This document shows, piece after piece, positions 34,801-44,376 of a DNA stretch of 64,000 nucleotides. Made by a program: the position numbers and the translations under genes. Each line of letters begins with the position of its first letter. Position 1 is the first letter of the stretch. The notes under the pieces are model-generated. The model was not told the origin of the DNA. It was given only the letters and a program-made list of their open reading frames with translations, and searched no databases. This DNA is from Russula earlei. Taxonomy: Eukaryota; Basidiomycota; Agaricomycetes; Russulales; Russulaceae. Location: positions 48,328 to 112,327 of the forward strand of contig JAGFNK010000145.1 in assembly GCA_025769875.1 (NCBI GenBank). Reading direction: 5' to 3'.

Positions 34801-35600
34801 AATCCTGTGTGTCATGGACTACCACCTGCACCGTGTCATGCGTTCATGGCTCACTGACACCAGTGGCTGTGGTGAAGACGATGAAGACAGACAAGGACGA
34901 GGACGAGGATGACGCCGTGGGAGAGGGATGCCCACAATGACCACAGCGGTCTGATCGCATGCCTGGCACGCTGCCACTGCTGCGTGGCATGCCGATCCCC
35001 TACATGGAAAAGGACATACAACTCCCCAATGGACTGCGATCAGAGCACGTCTGATGCGTGCTTGGAGAAGATGTGGTGGCACTGCTCGAGGTGTGTTGTT
35101 TGCCCCTTGCCCCCTTGCCAATGATGGCTGCGACACGAGGGTCACGGCGGAGCTGATGCACTGATGTGATGTGATAGTTTTGTTGGCAGTCATGATGGCC
35201 AGGTGCACAAGATAGAGAAGATATTATAGACATCCTCCTGACCTGATCCTCAGTGGGTGAATGCCAGCTGTGTGCAGAGGAGCTCTGCTGTGCCAAAGAG
35301 GAGGAGTGTGACGCGTGCGAGGGCAAGCGCCATTTGCAGGGCTTAGGGCATCAACAGCCAGTTAAGCGGGCCGGATGGAAAATTTTCACCAGTGTCGTTT
35401 GTCAAGGGCCACGCGCAACCCTTTCCCATCACCCTTTGACCTCAACAACAACAACTTCCAACAAGGTGAGCCTTTCTCCACACTTTCCTCCTTGCTCAGG
35501 AGGGTGGATACCTCCTGAGGTCTGTGCTGGGGCCTAATAAGCCTTGCGTGAGGTGTGTGAGAGACCCAGGCGTGGGAGAAGCACACTGAGCAATCCTCCA
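31850..35600 (+). other. T-rich intron-like stretch with exon-like islands, unidentified
   Basis: Poly-T/CT tracts, many following GTGTGCATTTTT-type words and ending CCAG, alternate with higher-complexity islands. The clearest islands read MLTNEERKHLFKHVWDLQGK at 32996-33106 and WFLKWILRAEHRRTSSANTK at about 34053-34260, the latter open to a GTGTGCG donor. Another, near 33322, reads SSIKNMHKEL, a stop, then SLADKVAKSKVHKHP. This looks like a plus-strand multi-exon gene with stereotyped T-rich introns and a few stops. I do not recognise the protein. Captured host gene pieces are possible. Confidence 0.45.
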
Positions 35601-35832
35601 TCCCTGTGCACTTTAGTATAAGTAGCTAGCCTGGGGAAATGTATGCCTTACTGCATATGAGCCAGATGTGGCATTACAGCCATGGAGTAGGAACCCAGGT
35701 GTAGGCCCTGGGGACTATTTGCCTGCTGAACGGTTGGCTGGAGACTCCCATGTTGGGGCACAGTTTCTAGGTCTATAACAAGGAGGGGGTAGTCACTCCC
35801 CTGATGCTTGGGCTTGCTACAACTGCGGTGCG

Positions 35833-35970
35833 CTACTATAGTAGACACACATAGTACATGGGGAGCTAATGACTCAACTTCTGCTATAGTAGATGGGGGG
35901 CTCAGAACCCAACATCTGCATCTCATATAGTAGATGGGGGATAATTACTCAACATCTGCTATTGTCCATG
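35833..35970. repeat. Short diverged tandem repeat
   Basis: Three units of about 50 bp share TATAGTAGA(TGGGG) followed by AACTCAACWTCTGC-type words. No coding sense is seen. Confidence 0.6.
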
Positions 35971-36324
35971 CACCCGACCATCTAGGTGTTAATCTAGACC
36001 TCCTCTGACAGCAGCACAGCCCTATCACTATCCCAGGTAGGTCTTTTTTTGCACTTACTGTGTCTCACAAGGGTAGGATAGGCTGTGTTGGAACTTGCAG
36101 GTGGCTCCCTCTAGACATGGACCCACCATGGTGCACTGTGCATTGAGTTCTGCCCATGTGTGGATAGACAGTGCTACTATACAATACTTTAAAAGCACAT
36201 ATGGAGGCAGGACACAACAGTGTTCTGGCCAACACAGAAAAATTCACAGACTGAGGAGGAGCATCTTTTGTTTCCACATATATAGAGCAGCTGTCACTAA
36301 CTGCTCCTTGGTGACAGAATCTTC

Positions 36325-39300
36325 ATGTCTGGCACTCCTCCCACATCTCCTCAACAATCTCAGGCTGCTGGATGCCAAGCTGAGCATGCCAGTCGCACCT
36401 TGGGCAGTCCTGAACAGTGCAGAGAACCTGCTAGGGCACCTATTACTTATCATGGGCAGACCTACCATCACTTGCCAGCAAATTTGGCTGCTCAGTTGCT
36501 TGCCCTTCCACCAACTCCAGTTCCTCTACAGCATCATGGTAGAGCTGCTGCAGCTTCTCTCCTTGCCCCTCCTCCTGTAAGTTCAATGTAATCATAAGAC
36601 AGACAATTATTATAATTATATGTTGCAGATTATTACAAGGTCACATTCTGCTGCCCCTGCCTCTGGCTCTAACTCTGCTGCTGCAGGGGCTCCTATTTAT
36701 GCATCTGGCTCTGGCTCCATTTCCACTCCTAATCTGGCTGCTGCACCTCCTCTTCCTCTTCCTCATCCTAATAGGCAGTATCACCACTTGCCAGATGATC
36801 TGGCTGCAAGGCTTGCTACACTTCCTCCTCATCCACAGCTCAGACATCGCCATGTTCCTGCACCTGCTCTGCCTCCTCCTTTTTCTGCTGCTTCTGCTCC
36901 TCCAAGTCCTCCTCCTTTTCCTCATCCTCAAATGTATCCTGAAGATCCCTTACCTGTATGTTTCAAAACCTTTTAAAAAACTATTTATACTAAAACTATA
37001 TAATATAAATCTTAGCATCCAGATATGGGTCAACTTATATTGCCACCTCCTCAAGCCATGCCTCTTGCACGTCAACCTTTTAATGTTGACTGGGCTATTC
37101 ATAACCTTCAAAATATGGACATCCAATGCCCTTTCTGCAAAGCATTCCATTGGCTAGATGAGCGCCTTGCCAGCTCATCTCCAAGGGCTCCTAAGTTTGG
37201 CATGTGTTGCTTTAGTGGCAAGATTGCCCTTCCTTCCCTTCACCCATGTCCCCCTGAGCTTTACCACCTTCTCACTGGCCAAGATCCTATTTCTAAAGCA
37301 TTTTCGCCTTCATATTCGCTCCTACAACAATGCTTTGGCCTTTACCTCAGTGGGAAGACAGGTGGATCATTCTGTTAATGCAGGAGGACATGGGCCTTGG
37401 GTCTTTAAGCTGCATGGGGAGCTCATTCACAGAATTGGGTCTCTTTTGCCACCAGAGAGGCCTGATGCTGTCCCTTCTTATGCACAGCTCTACATTTATG
37501 ACCCTGACATGGCCCTTAATGTGCGCATGGCTCATCCCTCCAACTCTGCCCTCAATCAAAACACTATGCAAACTCTTCAGGACATGCTATATCGCTCTCA
37601 TGCTGCAGTCCAGAAGTTTAGGCAGGCTTATGAGTTGACTCACCACCTTCCTAGAGAGCAAAACTGCACTCTCTCACTTCACTTTGATGCTGCATGTGAT
37701 AGGCATCGCTATAATTCTCCTGATGCTGCCATCAATGAGATTGTAGCCATTATTCCAGGTGATGGGGATGAGCCCAAGCACTCACAGGACATTATTTTGC
37801 ATCTTAGGGAGGGCCACCTACAGCGCATATCTGATACACACCCCTTTTATCCCTCCTTGAGATATGTCCTCCTGTTTCCCACTGGCCAGCTAGGATGGTT
37901 CCCCAACATTCCTTATGAGAATGTAGAAGGTGGCCCTGCTCAGAATGAGGACAAGTGTGTCTCTCTGGCCCAATTTCATCACTATCGCCTTCATGTTCGC
38001 CCTCATCACATTGACTCCACTCACATCTTCCTCTCTGGAAAGCTCTTTCAAGAGTATGTCTGTGAGGCATGGGCAGTTGCAGAGCAGTATCGCCTTAACT
38101 CCATCAGGATGAATCAAAACAAGCTCAGAGTGGAGATCTATAAGGGTCTGGCAGATGCTGTTGCTGCCAATGTTGATGTTGACAAGGACCAACTAGGCAA
38201 GAGATTCATCCTTCCCTCTAGCTTCTCTGGAAGCACCAGAAACATGCAGCAGCATTTACAAGATGCCTTGGCTATCAACTGCTTCTATGGTGGTGGTGAC
38301 CTCTTTATCACCATGACTGCCAATCCTCAGTGGCCTGAGGTTCAGTCTGCTCTTCTCCCTGGGCAGACTGCCAATGAGTGCCCTGACTTGGTGGTCAGAG
38401 TGTTTCATGCAAAGCTCAAGTCCCTCATTAAAGACATCAAGGCTGGCTTGCTGGGTGCTTGGGCAGCTCATCTGTACACCATAGAGTTTCAGAAGAGGGG
38501 TCTCCCTCATGCCCACATCATTGTCTTCCTTCAGCCCCAGTCCAAGTTGCGCACCCCTGACCAGATAGACAGCCTTTTGTCTTCTGAGTTCCCAGGAGAA
38601 GACAATCCTGAGCTGCTTGAGCTTATCAAGAAGTTCATGGTTCACAGGCCCTGTGGCAACCAGAACAGGAATTCCCCTTGCATGGTGAATGGCTCATGTT
38701 CCAAGGGCTTCCCTAAGCCCTTTAGGGAGGAGACTTCTGTTACTGAGGACTCTTATGCGCGCACCAGGAGGAGGGACACTGGCCATGCTCATCTCATTGG
38801 TGGCAAGGAGATCACAAACCAATGGATGGTCTGTCATTCCCCTCTTCTTATCTGGAAGTACAGGTGTCACATCAATGTGGAGTCTGTTGCCTCTGTCAAG
38901 GATCTCAAGTACATCTACAAGTATGTCTACAAGGGCCATGACAGGACCACCATGCAGTTTGGCAGGTGCATGGATGAGGTCAAGCTCTACTTGGATTCCA
39001 GATATGTCAGCAGCTGTGAGGCAGTGTGGAGACTCTTTCTCTTTGAGCTGCAGGAGCAGGTTCCAAATGTGGAGTGCCTCCAGGTCCATCTTCCTTGGGA
39101 GCAGAATGTTGTCTTCAATCCTCAAGATCTTAGGGCTCAAGATCTTAGGGATAATGAGGAGAAGAATACCACACTCACTGGATGGTTTGAGGCCAATGCT
39201 GCTGCTCCACAGGGCTCTCATATTCTGGATCTCCTTTATCAGGATTATCCCTCCAAGATGGTCTGGAACAAAGGCTCTCATAGGTGGACTCCTAGGAGTA

Positions 39301-40456
39301 AGGGCTTTGCTATTGGGAGGATGTTTCATGCTCACCCTACTTCTGGAGAGCGCTTCTACCTGCGCCTCCTTCTCACCTCTGTCAAGGGTGCAACCCTCCT
39401 TTGAAAACCTTTGCTCATTTGAAGGCACTCTCTATCCCTACTTTAGAGAGGCTTGCATTGCAAGGGGTCTTCTAGAAGATGATCAGGAGTGGCAGCAATG
39501 CTTGGAAGAAGCCAGTCATATGTGCACAGGTGCTCAGCTGCGCCACCTCTTTGTCACCATCCTCAAGGACTGCATTCCTTCTCAACCTAGGGCACTTTGG
39601 GACAGATTCTGGCCATCTATCTGTGATGACCTCAAATACCAGCTCCAGCAGCATCTCAACATCCCAGAGCCAACTGATGAACAGGTCAAGGACTATGGCC
39701 TCTATCAAATTGACCTCCTCCTCTCCCACTCTGCCAAGACACTTCAGGATTGGCCAAGCATGCCTCAGTTTGTGGAGAACTGGGGGGCCATTGCAGGGAA
39801 TCCCCTCATTCAGGAGCAGCACCAGTATAACCTAGAGGAACAGGCTCTTCTTGCAGATCAGTCTATTGCCAACCTTAATGATCACCAGCAGGCTGCTTTT
39901 GTGGAGATCACCTCTGCTGTCATCAACAAGACAGGGGAGATCTTTTTCCTTCATGGCCCTGGGGGTACTGGCAAGACTTATCTCTACAACACCCTCTGCT
40001 ACCATCTGCACTCTCAACACAAGATTGTGCTCTGTGTTGCTTCCTCTGGAATTGCAGCACTCCTTCTCAAAGGAGGGCACACTGCACACTCCTGTAGGGA
40101 TCTTGAAGAGGTACAGGAACAGGGTCATGGAGGTGGAGCTGATCACTGGGGAGCATGCAAGGCAGAAGGTCTTCATCCCCAGAATCTCTTGCCAACCAAC
40201 AGAGGATCAAGTTGCATTCAAATTCACAAGAAGGCAATTCCCTGTGAGGGTATGCTTTGCCATGACTATCAACAAGTCTCAAGGGCAGACTGTGAAGCAT
40301 GTTGGGTTGGATTTAAGAAAGCCAGTCTTCACACATGGGCAATTCTATGTTGGGGTGTCAAGGGTGACCTCTGTCTCCAACATCAAGGTGATTTGGGAGG
40401 AAGAGAAGAGGGAGGCTTCCACCAAGAATATAGTATATAGTGAAGTGTTACTATAA
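36325..40456 (+). pseudogene. Helitron RepHel protein gene (HUH Rep plus PIF1-like helicase), broken
   Basis: Helitrons move by rolling-circle replication with a Rep nuclease fused to a helicase. N-terminal Pro/Ala-rich exons (36325-36576, 36629-36955) each carry a YHHLP..LAA.L..LPP motif. The 37025 segment has CPFCKAFHWLDERL; FRLHIRSYNNALAFTSVGR follows in a shifted frame near 37300. The Rep domain (37300-39400) shows LFITMTANPQWPE, QKRGLPHAHIIVFL (HUH) and [12 protein letters not shown] (paired Tyr). After another shift near 39393 come [19 protein letters not shown] and the Walker [11 protein letters not shown]. Shortly after [17 protein letters not shown] (40085) the gene jumps to [15 protein letters not shown] and [12 protein letters not shown], so the Walker B and middle helicase motifs are deleted. 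Confidence 0.88.
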
Positions 40457-40654
40457 CAAGATGTATGTTCAGTGTATGTATTGTTCATTCTGCTTTACCA
40501 CATAGAGATATATTTTGCTCTCTGTTTATGAAGTGAAAAAGATGAAACATAGTGATGAGTTGATTACTTTCTGTTTAAGCAAGAAAGGGATTATGCAATG
40601 AAGCTTTAAGCAAAAAAGAATCACACCCGAGCGATTACACACAAACGACAGCGG

Positions 40655-40680
40655 GGGTTCGGGGGCGCAGCCCCTGACAA
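40655..40680 (+). other. Candidate Helitron 3' hairpin
   Basis: GGGGGTTCGGGGGCGCAGCCCC can fold as a GC hairpin about 200 bp after the RepHel stop, a position and composition seen at Helitron 3' ends. A CTRR terminus directly after it is not evident, so the call is weak. Confidence 0.3.
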
Positions 40681-40855
40681 GTTTTAATTTCATGCCTAAG
40701 GCATGGCTTGCAAGCTGCTACAAAGTGCTGGAGGATGGTTTGCAAGCTTGCTTGCAAGCCATGCTGTAGGCATGAAGTGCAGCTTGCAAGCCATGCTGTA
40801 GGCTTGAAGTGCAGCTTGCAAGCCATGCCATAGGCATGAAATTACAACTTGTTAT
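40677..40855. repeat. 32-bp tandem array framed by an inverted repeat
   Basis: CTTGCAAGCCATGC... repeats with a 32-bp period at 40751, 40783 and 40815. The last unit plus ATGAAATTACAACTTG is the inverse of 40677-40715, so the array can fold back on itself. It adjoins the right TIR. Confidence 0.75.
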
Positions 40856-40984
40856 AATTAAAGAAACTTGTATTAGTTAATCAAGTTATCATTCATCACA
40901 CCTGTGACTCCTGTCACCCCCAGAAAATACTGAAATCCGAGTTCAAGTTCAAGATTCAAGAATTCTCAGTTGGTAAATGGGGCC
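40852..40984 (-). repeat. Right terminal inverted repeat of the 12.5-kb element
   Basis: This inverted copy of 28513-28645 ends GGTAAATGGGGCC. The flanking TTTTTAGC continues into the second half of the split ankyrin repeat. Confidence 0.9.
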
Positions 40985-41460
40985 TTTTTAGCATCATACA
41001 ATCTTTACTTGATCGTGGCGCAGATGTCAATGAACGTAATGAAAACAACCTCCAGACTGCGTTGGACGTCGCATCGAAAGAAGGAAAATTAGAAGTCGCA
41101 GAGTTGTTGATCGAGCATGGCGCAGACGTCAACTCCCGTGACAGAACTGGGTGGACCCCTTTGCACAAGGCGTCACGATTCGGACATTTGGGCATCGCCC
41201 GGTTGTTACTTGACAACGGCGCTGACGTGGACGCACAGAAGCATGACGAATGGACTCCGCTGCATCTTGCGATAAGTAACCATTGCTCCGAGATCGTAGA
41301 TCTACTGCTCGAACGGCGTGCAAAGGCACATGTACGGACTGTCGAAGGCTGGACCCCTCATGAGGTCGCGGTACGGCGGGGCGGCGCGGGGGATATCGTA
41401 GACATGCAGTCGACCGACGTATTGCGGCCAAGGAACGATGCCAGTAGCCGGTATGTTTAA
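40985..41460 (+). pseudogene. Ankyrin-repeat gene (NLR-like), segment 3 and C-terminus
   Basis: FSIIQSLLDRGADVNERNEN completes the repeat begun at 28440-28512. ALDVASKEGKLEVAELLIEH, GWTPLHKASRFGHLGIARLL and EWTPLHLAISNHCSEIVDLL follow, with stop TAA at 41458. This part has no stops and looks younger or better kept than segments 1 and 2. It could be read alone as a small ankyrin protein, but no start suits it, so it is best seen as the tail of the disrupted gene. Confidence 0.8.
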
Positions 41461-42344
41461 TGGAGGTGGAGCGGATTTTGGAGGGACGAGAGGCTTATAT
41501 TCTCAAGGGTAGGAGGTAGTTGGATGCGCGTAGTATGCATGAATTAGGACAGGACAAAGGCCGAAAGTGAGATCCGACGTCGGTCCCGGGCCACACGGGC
41601 CGAGTGCGCTCTCAGTCCCATCTCTCAGTCCCATCCTCTCCTAATTTTTGAGACAACATGCGTGACCTCACGTTCGCCATGTATTCAGCGGATCGATCTA
41701 TCGACAGATGACAATCCTCGAGGGCCGGATGCGCCTCCTCCCTCTGACGCCCTATCGATTTCGTCGCCTCTATGACCTCCGCTACATCTCATCCACCGAC
41801 GTCTCTACCTCAGCATCGCTTTTGCCCTTTCCGTCTCATAGCCCTGTCGGCCGTGTCAGTTCGTCTCCCTCGCCTTCCGCTTCTAACCCTCCTTGTCAAC
41901 TCGCCGCCCGCCCGGCCTTAACCGTACTTTCCTTGTCCCGCTCGCCTCGCCTCTATGCCAACAGTCGTCATCTCCGAGTCTCTTGACCTAGTGGATTTTT
42001 TTTATTTTCCCTCCCTCTGCCCTGTCTGCATATTACCCCAGAGAAGGTATCAGAATACTCGCGCATTAAACGGTGTTGGTGGAAAAGTGTTCATTAACAC
42101 ACGAACGGACAGAGTTGATCAAGTATTCCGCAAGCTGCACCTCAAAATTCGTTGTGTCCACCCTCTGCTTTGTTTGGCGCGATGTGATTTGAATAATGAA
42201 AGCCATAGCGCTCTTGTTTCTGAATCATACAAAGGAGATCCGGTCACGATGAACAACGACTATCACCAAGGACAAAAACAATGGCTGTAATTAGATAAAG
42301 CATCAACGAGGGCACGGAGCCTGTCGAACGTCGACTTCCACGTC
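41461..42344. other. Intergenic region
   Basis: This is the transition from repeat-rich to gene-rich DNA. Open frames at 41708-41986 and 41955-42290 have no recognisable domain. It lies 3' of both the ankyrin gene and the minus-strand F-box gene, so terminators are expected but none can be named. Confidence 0.4.
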
Positions 42345-43928
42345 CTATGCCCCCCATAAATCATCTTCCCAATCGCTTTGCTGGCGGAAGACAGCTACAG
42401 GATGTTTGGAAGGCCCCCGCATCTTGATGAATCGCCGAATGGCACCCTCCACAAACTCCGATGGCTCAGGCTTCTCCAACAGCAAGCTGCGCAGTGCGGG
42501 CAACACCTCTGCGGCCGTTGCCCTCGTAACCTCTCGGAGCGCAGATGCGACGAGGGGCCCCAGGTGCTCGGTGATATGCAGGCTCTCCACGGCGATGAAC
42601 GGGTATAATAGCTCCAGCCATTGAGAACGCTCGAAGTCCCTTTCCCATTCGTCCTGCGAATGCCCATATTCACCCCCATCGATTTCGAGTCGTCCCACCC
42701 CAGAGAGAAGAGGCGAAGCTCGGTGGCAAATTTGGGCCATAGCCGAGACTTGCCCATCTGACGTCGTGCATGAGACTTGGAGCGTCAAGTTTCCGGCCGC
42801 CCCGCTTGACGGAGAAAGAAGGATCTCGACAAAATCGCTGTGAAAATACACCTTTGCTTGGGAAGGAAAGTTGAGCTTTTCTGCGCAAGCGATGAACTGG
42901 GACAGTTGTGAAATGTCGAAGACAATTTGTTCAAAGAACCTTATGTTGATGTTGTCGAGCAGAGGCGCTTTGATTCGGGCCGCAAGGTCTTCCATGTACT
43001 CGTTGACACCTGCGAACTCCAACCAGGTGAGGGACGGAAGGAGAGCACGCATCAGTGGCTGTGCACGTTGGCTCCTATTGAGAAGGAGTCTCGGGGATTG
43101 GAAGTCCAAACGAAGGAACTTGAGCCTGATCAACATGGCCAAACATGTGGTTATCTTCTCAGGTGAAAGACTAGTGTTAGGAGGTATCTTGTCAAGCAAG
43201 AGGGAGACGAGGTCAACGGTAGAGAGAAGTAGCTTTGGCAATGCCGGAAACGCAACCCCTTCCAAAGATATTCTTTGTAAACGTGGAGTGAATCCACCCA
43301 AGAAGGATTCAGGCAGGACAGGTGCTGTCTCGTCATCCGAGCAAAGTTCTAAGACGGTGAGAGCCGGAAACGGTTCTTGCATCCTCGTCGACAATATATC
43401 CAATAAAGGACGAGTTAGGAGGGGAAATTGAATCTGGCAGATACGGTTACGGTGGTCGAGGGCAGCTATGGCACTGGGAGCGGGGAGCTTGGGAGCTTTC
43501 GAAGGCAACCGGTAGCTTATAATTATAGGCAAGGGCGGCCAGACACGAAGTAATTTTCTAACAGAGGTTGTTTCTGTGCAGACGATACGAAGATCTAAAC
43601 GGCGTGGCGATTTGAAGACAAGACGCCGCCATCTCCTGCAGACGTGCGCCAGCCTGTGCCACGTATATGTGGGCCCGATAAAGTTCACGAAATTGAGTCG
43701 ATAGAAGTCGAAGATTACCAGGAGGACATCGTCGGGTATCGTGTCTATTATCCCACGGCCTGTTCGTTTCGGATGCTGTGCAGAGGAGGTACGTTGACCT
43801 CGTCGCTTATTAGTGCCGTCCAGCGCCGCGCAAACCCATTCCCGATTCTTCTGAGCAGTCGGAGAATGGAGGATTTGGAGCGCGTCTAAGCGTGACTTTG
43901 TAAACGATTTTGGAACTGATGACTCCAC
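42345..43928 (-). CDS. F-box-like / leucine-rich protein
   Basis: F-box proteins are substrate adaptors of SCF ubiquitin ligases; large families occur in Agaricomycetes. A single 527-codon frame has IDTIPDDVLLVIFDFYRLN near residue 60, an F-box-like motif, followed by WHRLAHVCRRWRRLVFKSPR, the usual basidiomycete F-box second half, and then degenerate leucine-rich segments. A close paralogue lies at 46490-47869 on the other strand, with similar LLDVWP/LLRVWP, PESFLGG/PDSFLGG and QWLELLYPFIAVE/QWLELLDPFIAVK blocks. The open frame begins at a GTG (43928); the true start is uncertain and probably lies in a small upstream exon. No LRR structure can be proven by eye. Confidence 0.75.
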   Translation of the reverse strand: MESSVPKSFTKSRLDALQILHSPTAQKNREWVCAALDGTNKRRGQRTSSAQHPKRTGRGIIDTIPDDVLLVIFDFYRLNFVNFIGPTYTWHRLAHVCRRWRRLVFKSPRRLDLRIVCTETTSVRKLLRVWPPLPIIISYRLPSKAPKLPAPSAIAALDHRNRICQIQFPLLTRPLLDILSTRMQEPFPALTVLELCSDDETAPVLPESFLGGFTPRLQRISLEGVAFPALPKLLLSTVDLVSLLLDKIPPNTSLSPEKITTCLAMLIRLKFLRLDFQSPRLLLNRSQRAQPLMRALLPSLTWLEFAGVNEYMEDLAARIKAPLLDNINIRFFEQIVFDISQLSQFIACAEKLNFPSQAKVYFHSDFVEILLSPSSGAAGNLTLQVSCTTSDGQVSAMAQICHRASPLLSGVGRLEIDGGEYGHSQDEWERDFERSQWLELLYPFIAVESLHITEHLGPLVASALREVTRATAAEVLPALRSLLLEKPEPSEFVEGAIRRFIKMRGPSKHPVAVFRQQSDWEDDLWGA

Positions 43929-44376
43929 GAGACGAGACGTACTGGGGAGAGTTCACCTGAAGAATGAACGAGAGGTTGTGCATTGAAAGTACCGTAATCC
44001 ATCCTCGATGTCATCCTTGAGCTGCGGAGTATGCACAAGGTGATGCCGAGTATGGGTGAATGTGAGCGTTTTCATGAGAGCGCCGTGATGAAGAATGTTG
44101 ATGATAAGAGAACTCTGAAACGCGGGGAGTCCTGGTCGCGTCGCGTGCCGGGGTTGTCCCATCCCACGGTTGTCCCACGTGGGCAAGCAGCAACTTGCCA
44201 CCAGGCTTCACCATTGATTGGGGAAGATCTCAAGGTTGATGAGCTGAGCTATTAAGAACTGGACTAGCGTGTCAGCTGACCACAATTGTGCAAACCGCAT
44301 TCAAAAATAACATCCCGTCAACGACGATGAGCTTGAGATATATAATCTACTAAATGACGATGTCACCCAGGCTAGT
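43929..44376. other. Intergenic region between two minus-strand genes
   Basis: It is 3' of his5 and 5' of the F-box gene. A possible first exon of the F-box gene (ATG near 44010, minus strand) lies here, but no intron joins it convincingly. Otherwise nothing is seen. Confidence 0.4.

Larger units (their letters stand above)
28513..40984. mobile_element. 12.5-kb TIR element with Harbinger and Helitron genes
   Basis: It is bounded by 133-bp terminal inverted repeats (28513-28645 and 40852-40984) starting GGCCCCATTTACC, with about five differences, all transitions. It interrupts one ankyrin repeat, which fixes its ends. Contents in order: PIF/Harbinger Myb-like gene, transposase, T-rich multi-exon stretch, short tandem repeats, Helitron RepHel gene and a 32-bp tandem array. 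No clean target duplication is readable at the ends. It may be one composite transposon or a Harbinger element that gathered other insertions. Confidence 0.8.

Noticed and set aside
40655..40690. Definite Helitron 3' end
   Set aside because: A GC hairpin is present but no CTRR terminus or A-T insertion site could be confirmed, so it is listed only as a weak candidate.
28505..40992. Target site duplication of the 12.5-kb element
   Set aside because: Left flank GGAATTCA and right flank TTTTTAGC share no clear repeat; a TTA or TAA duplication can be imagined but not shown.
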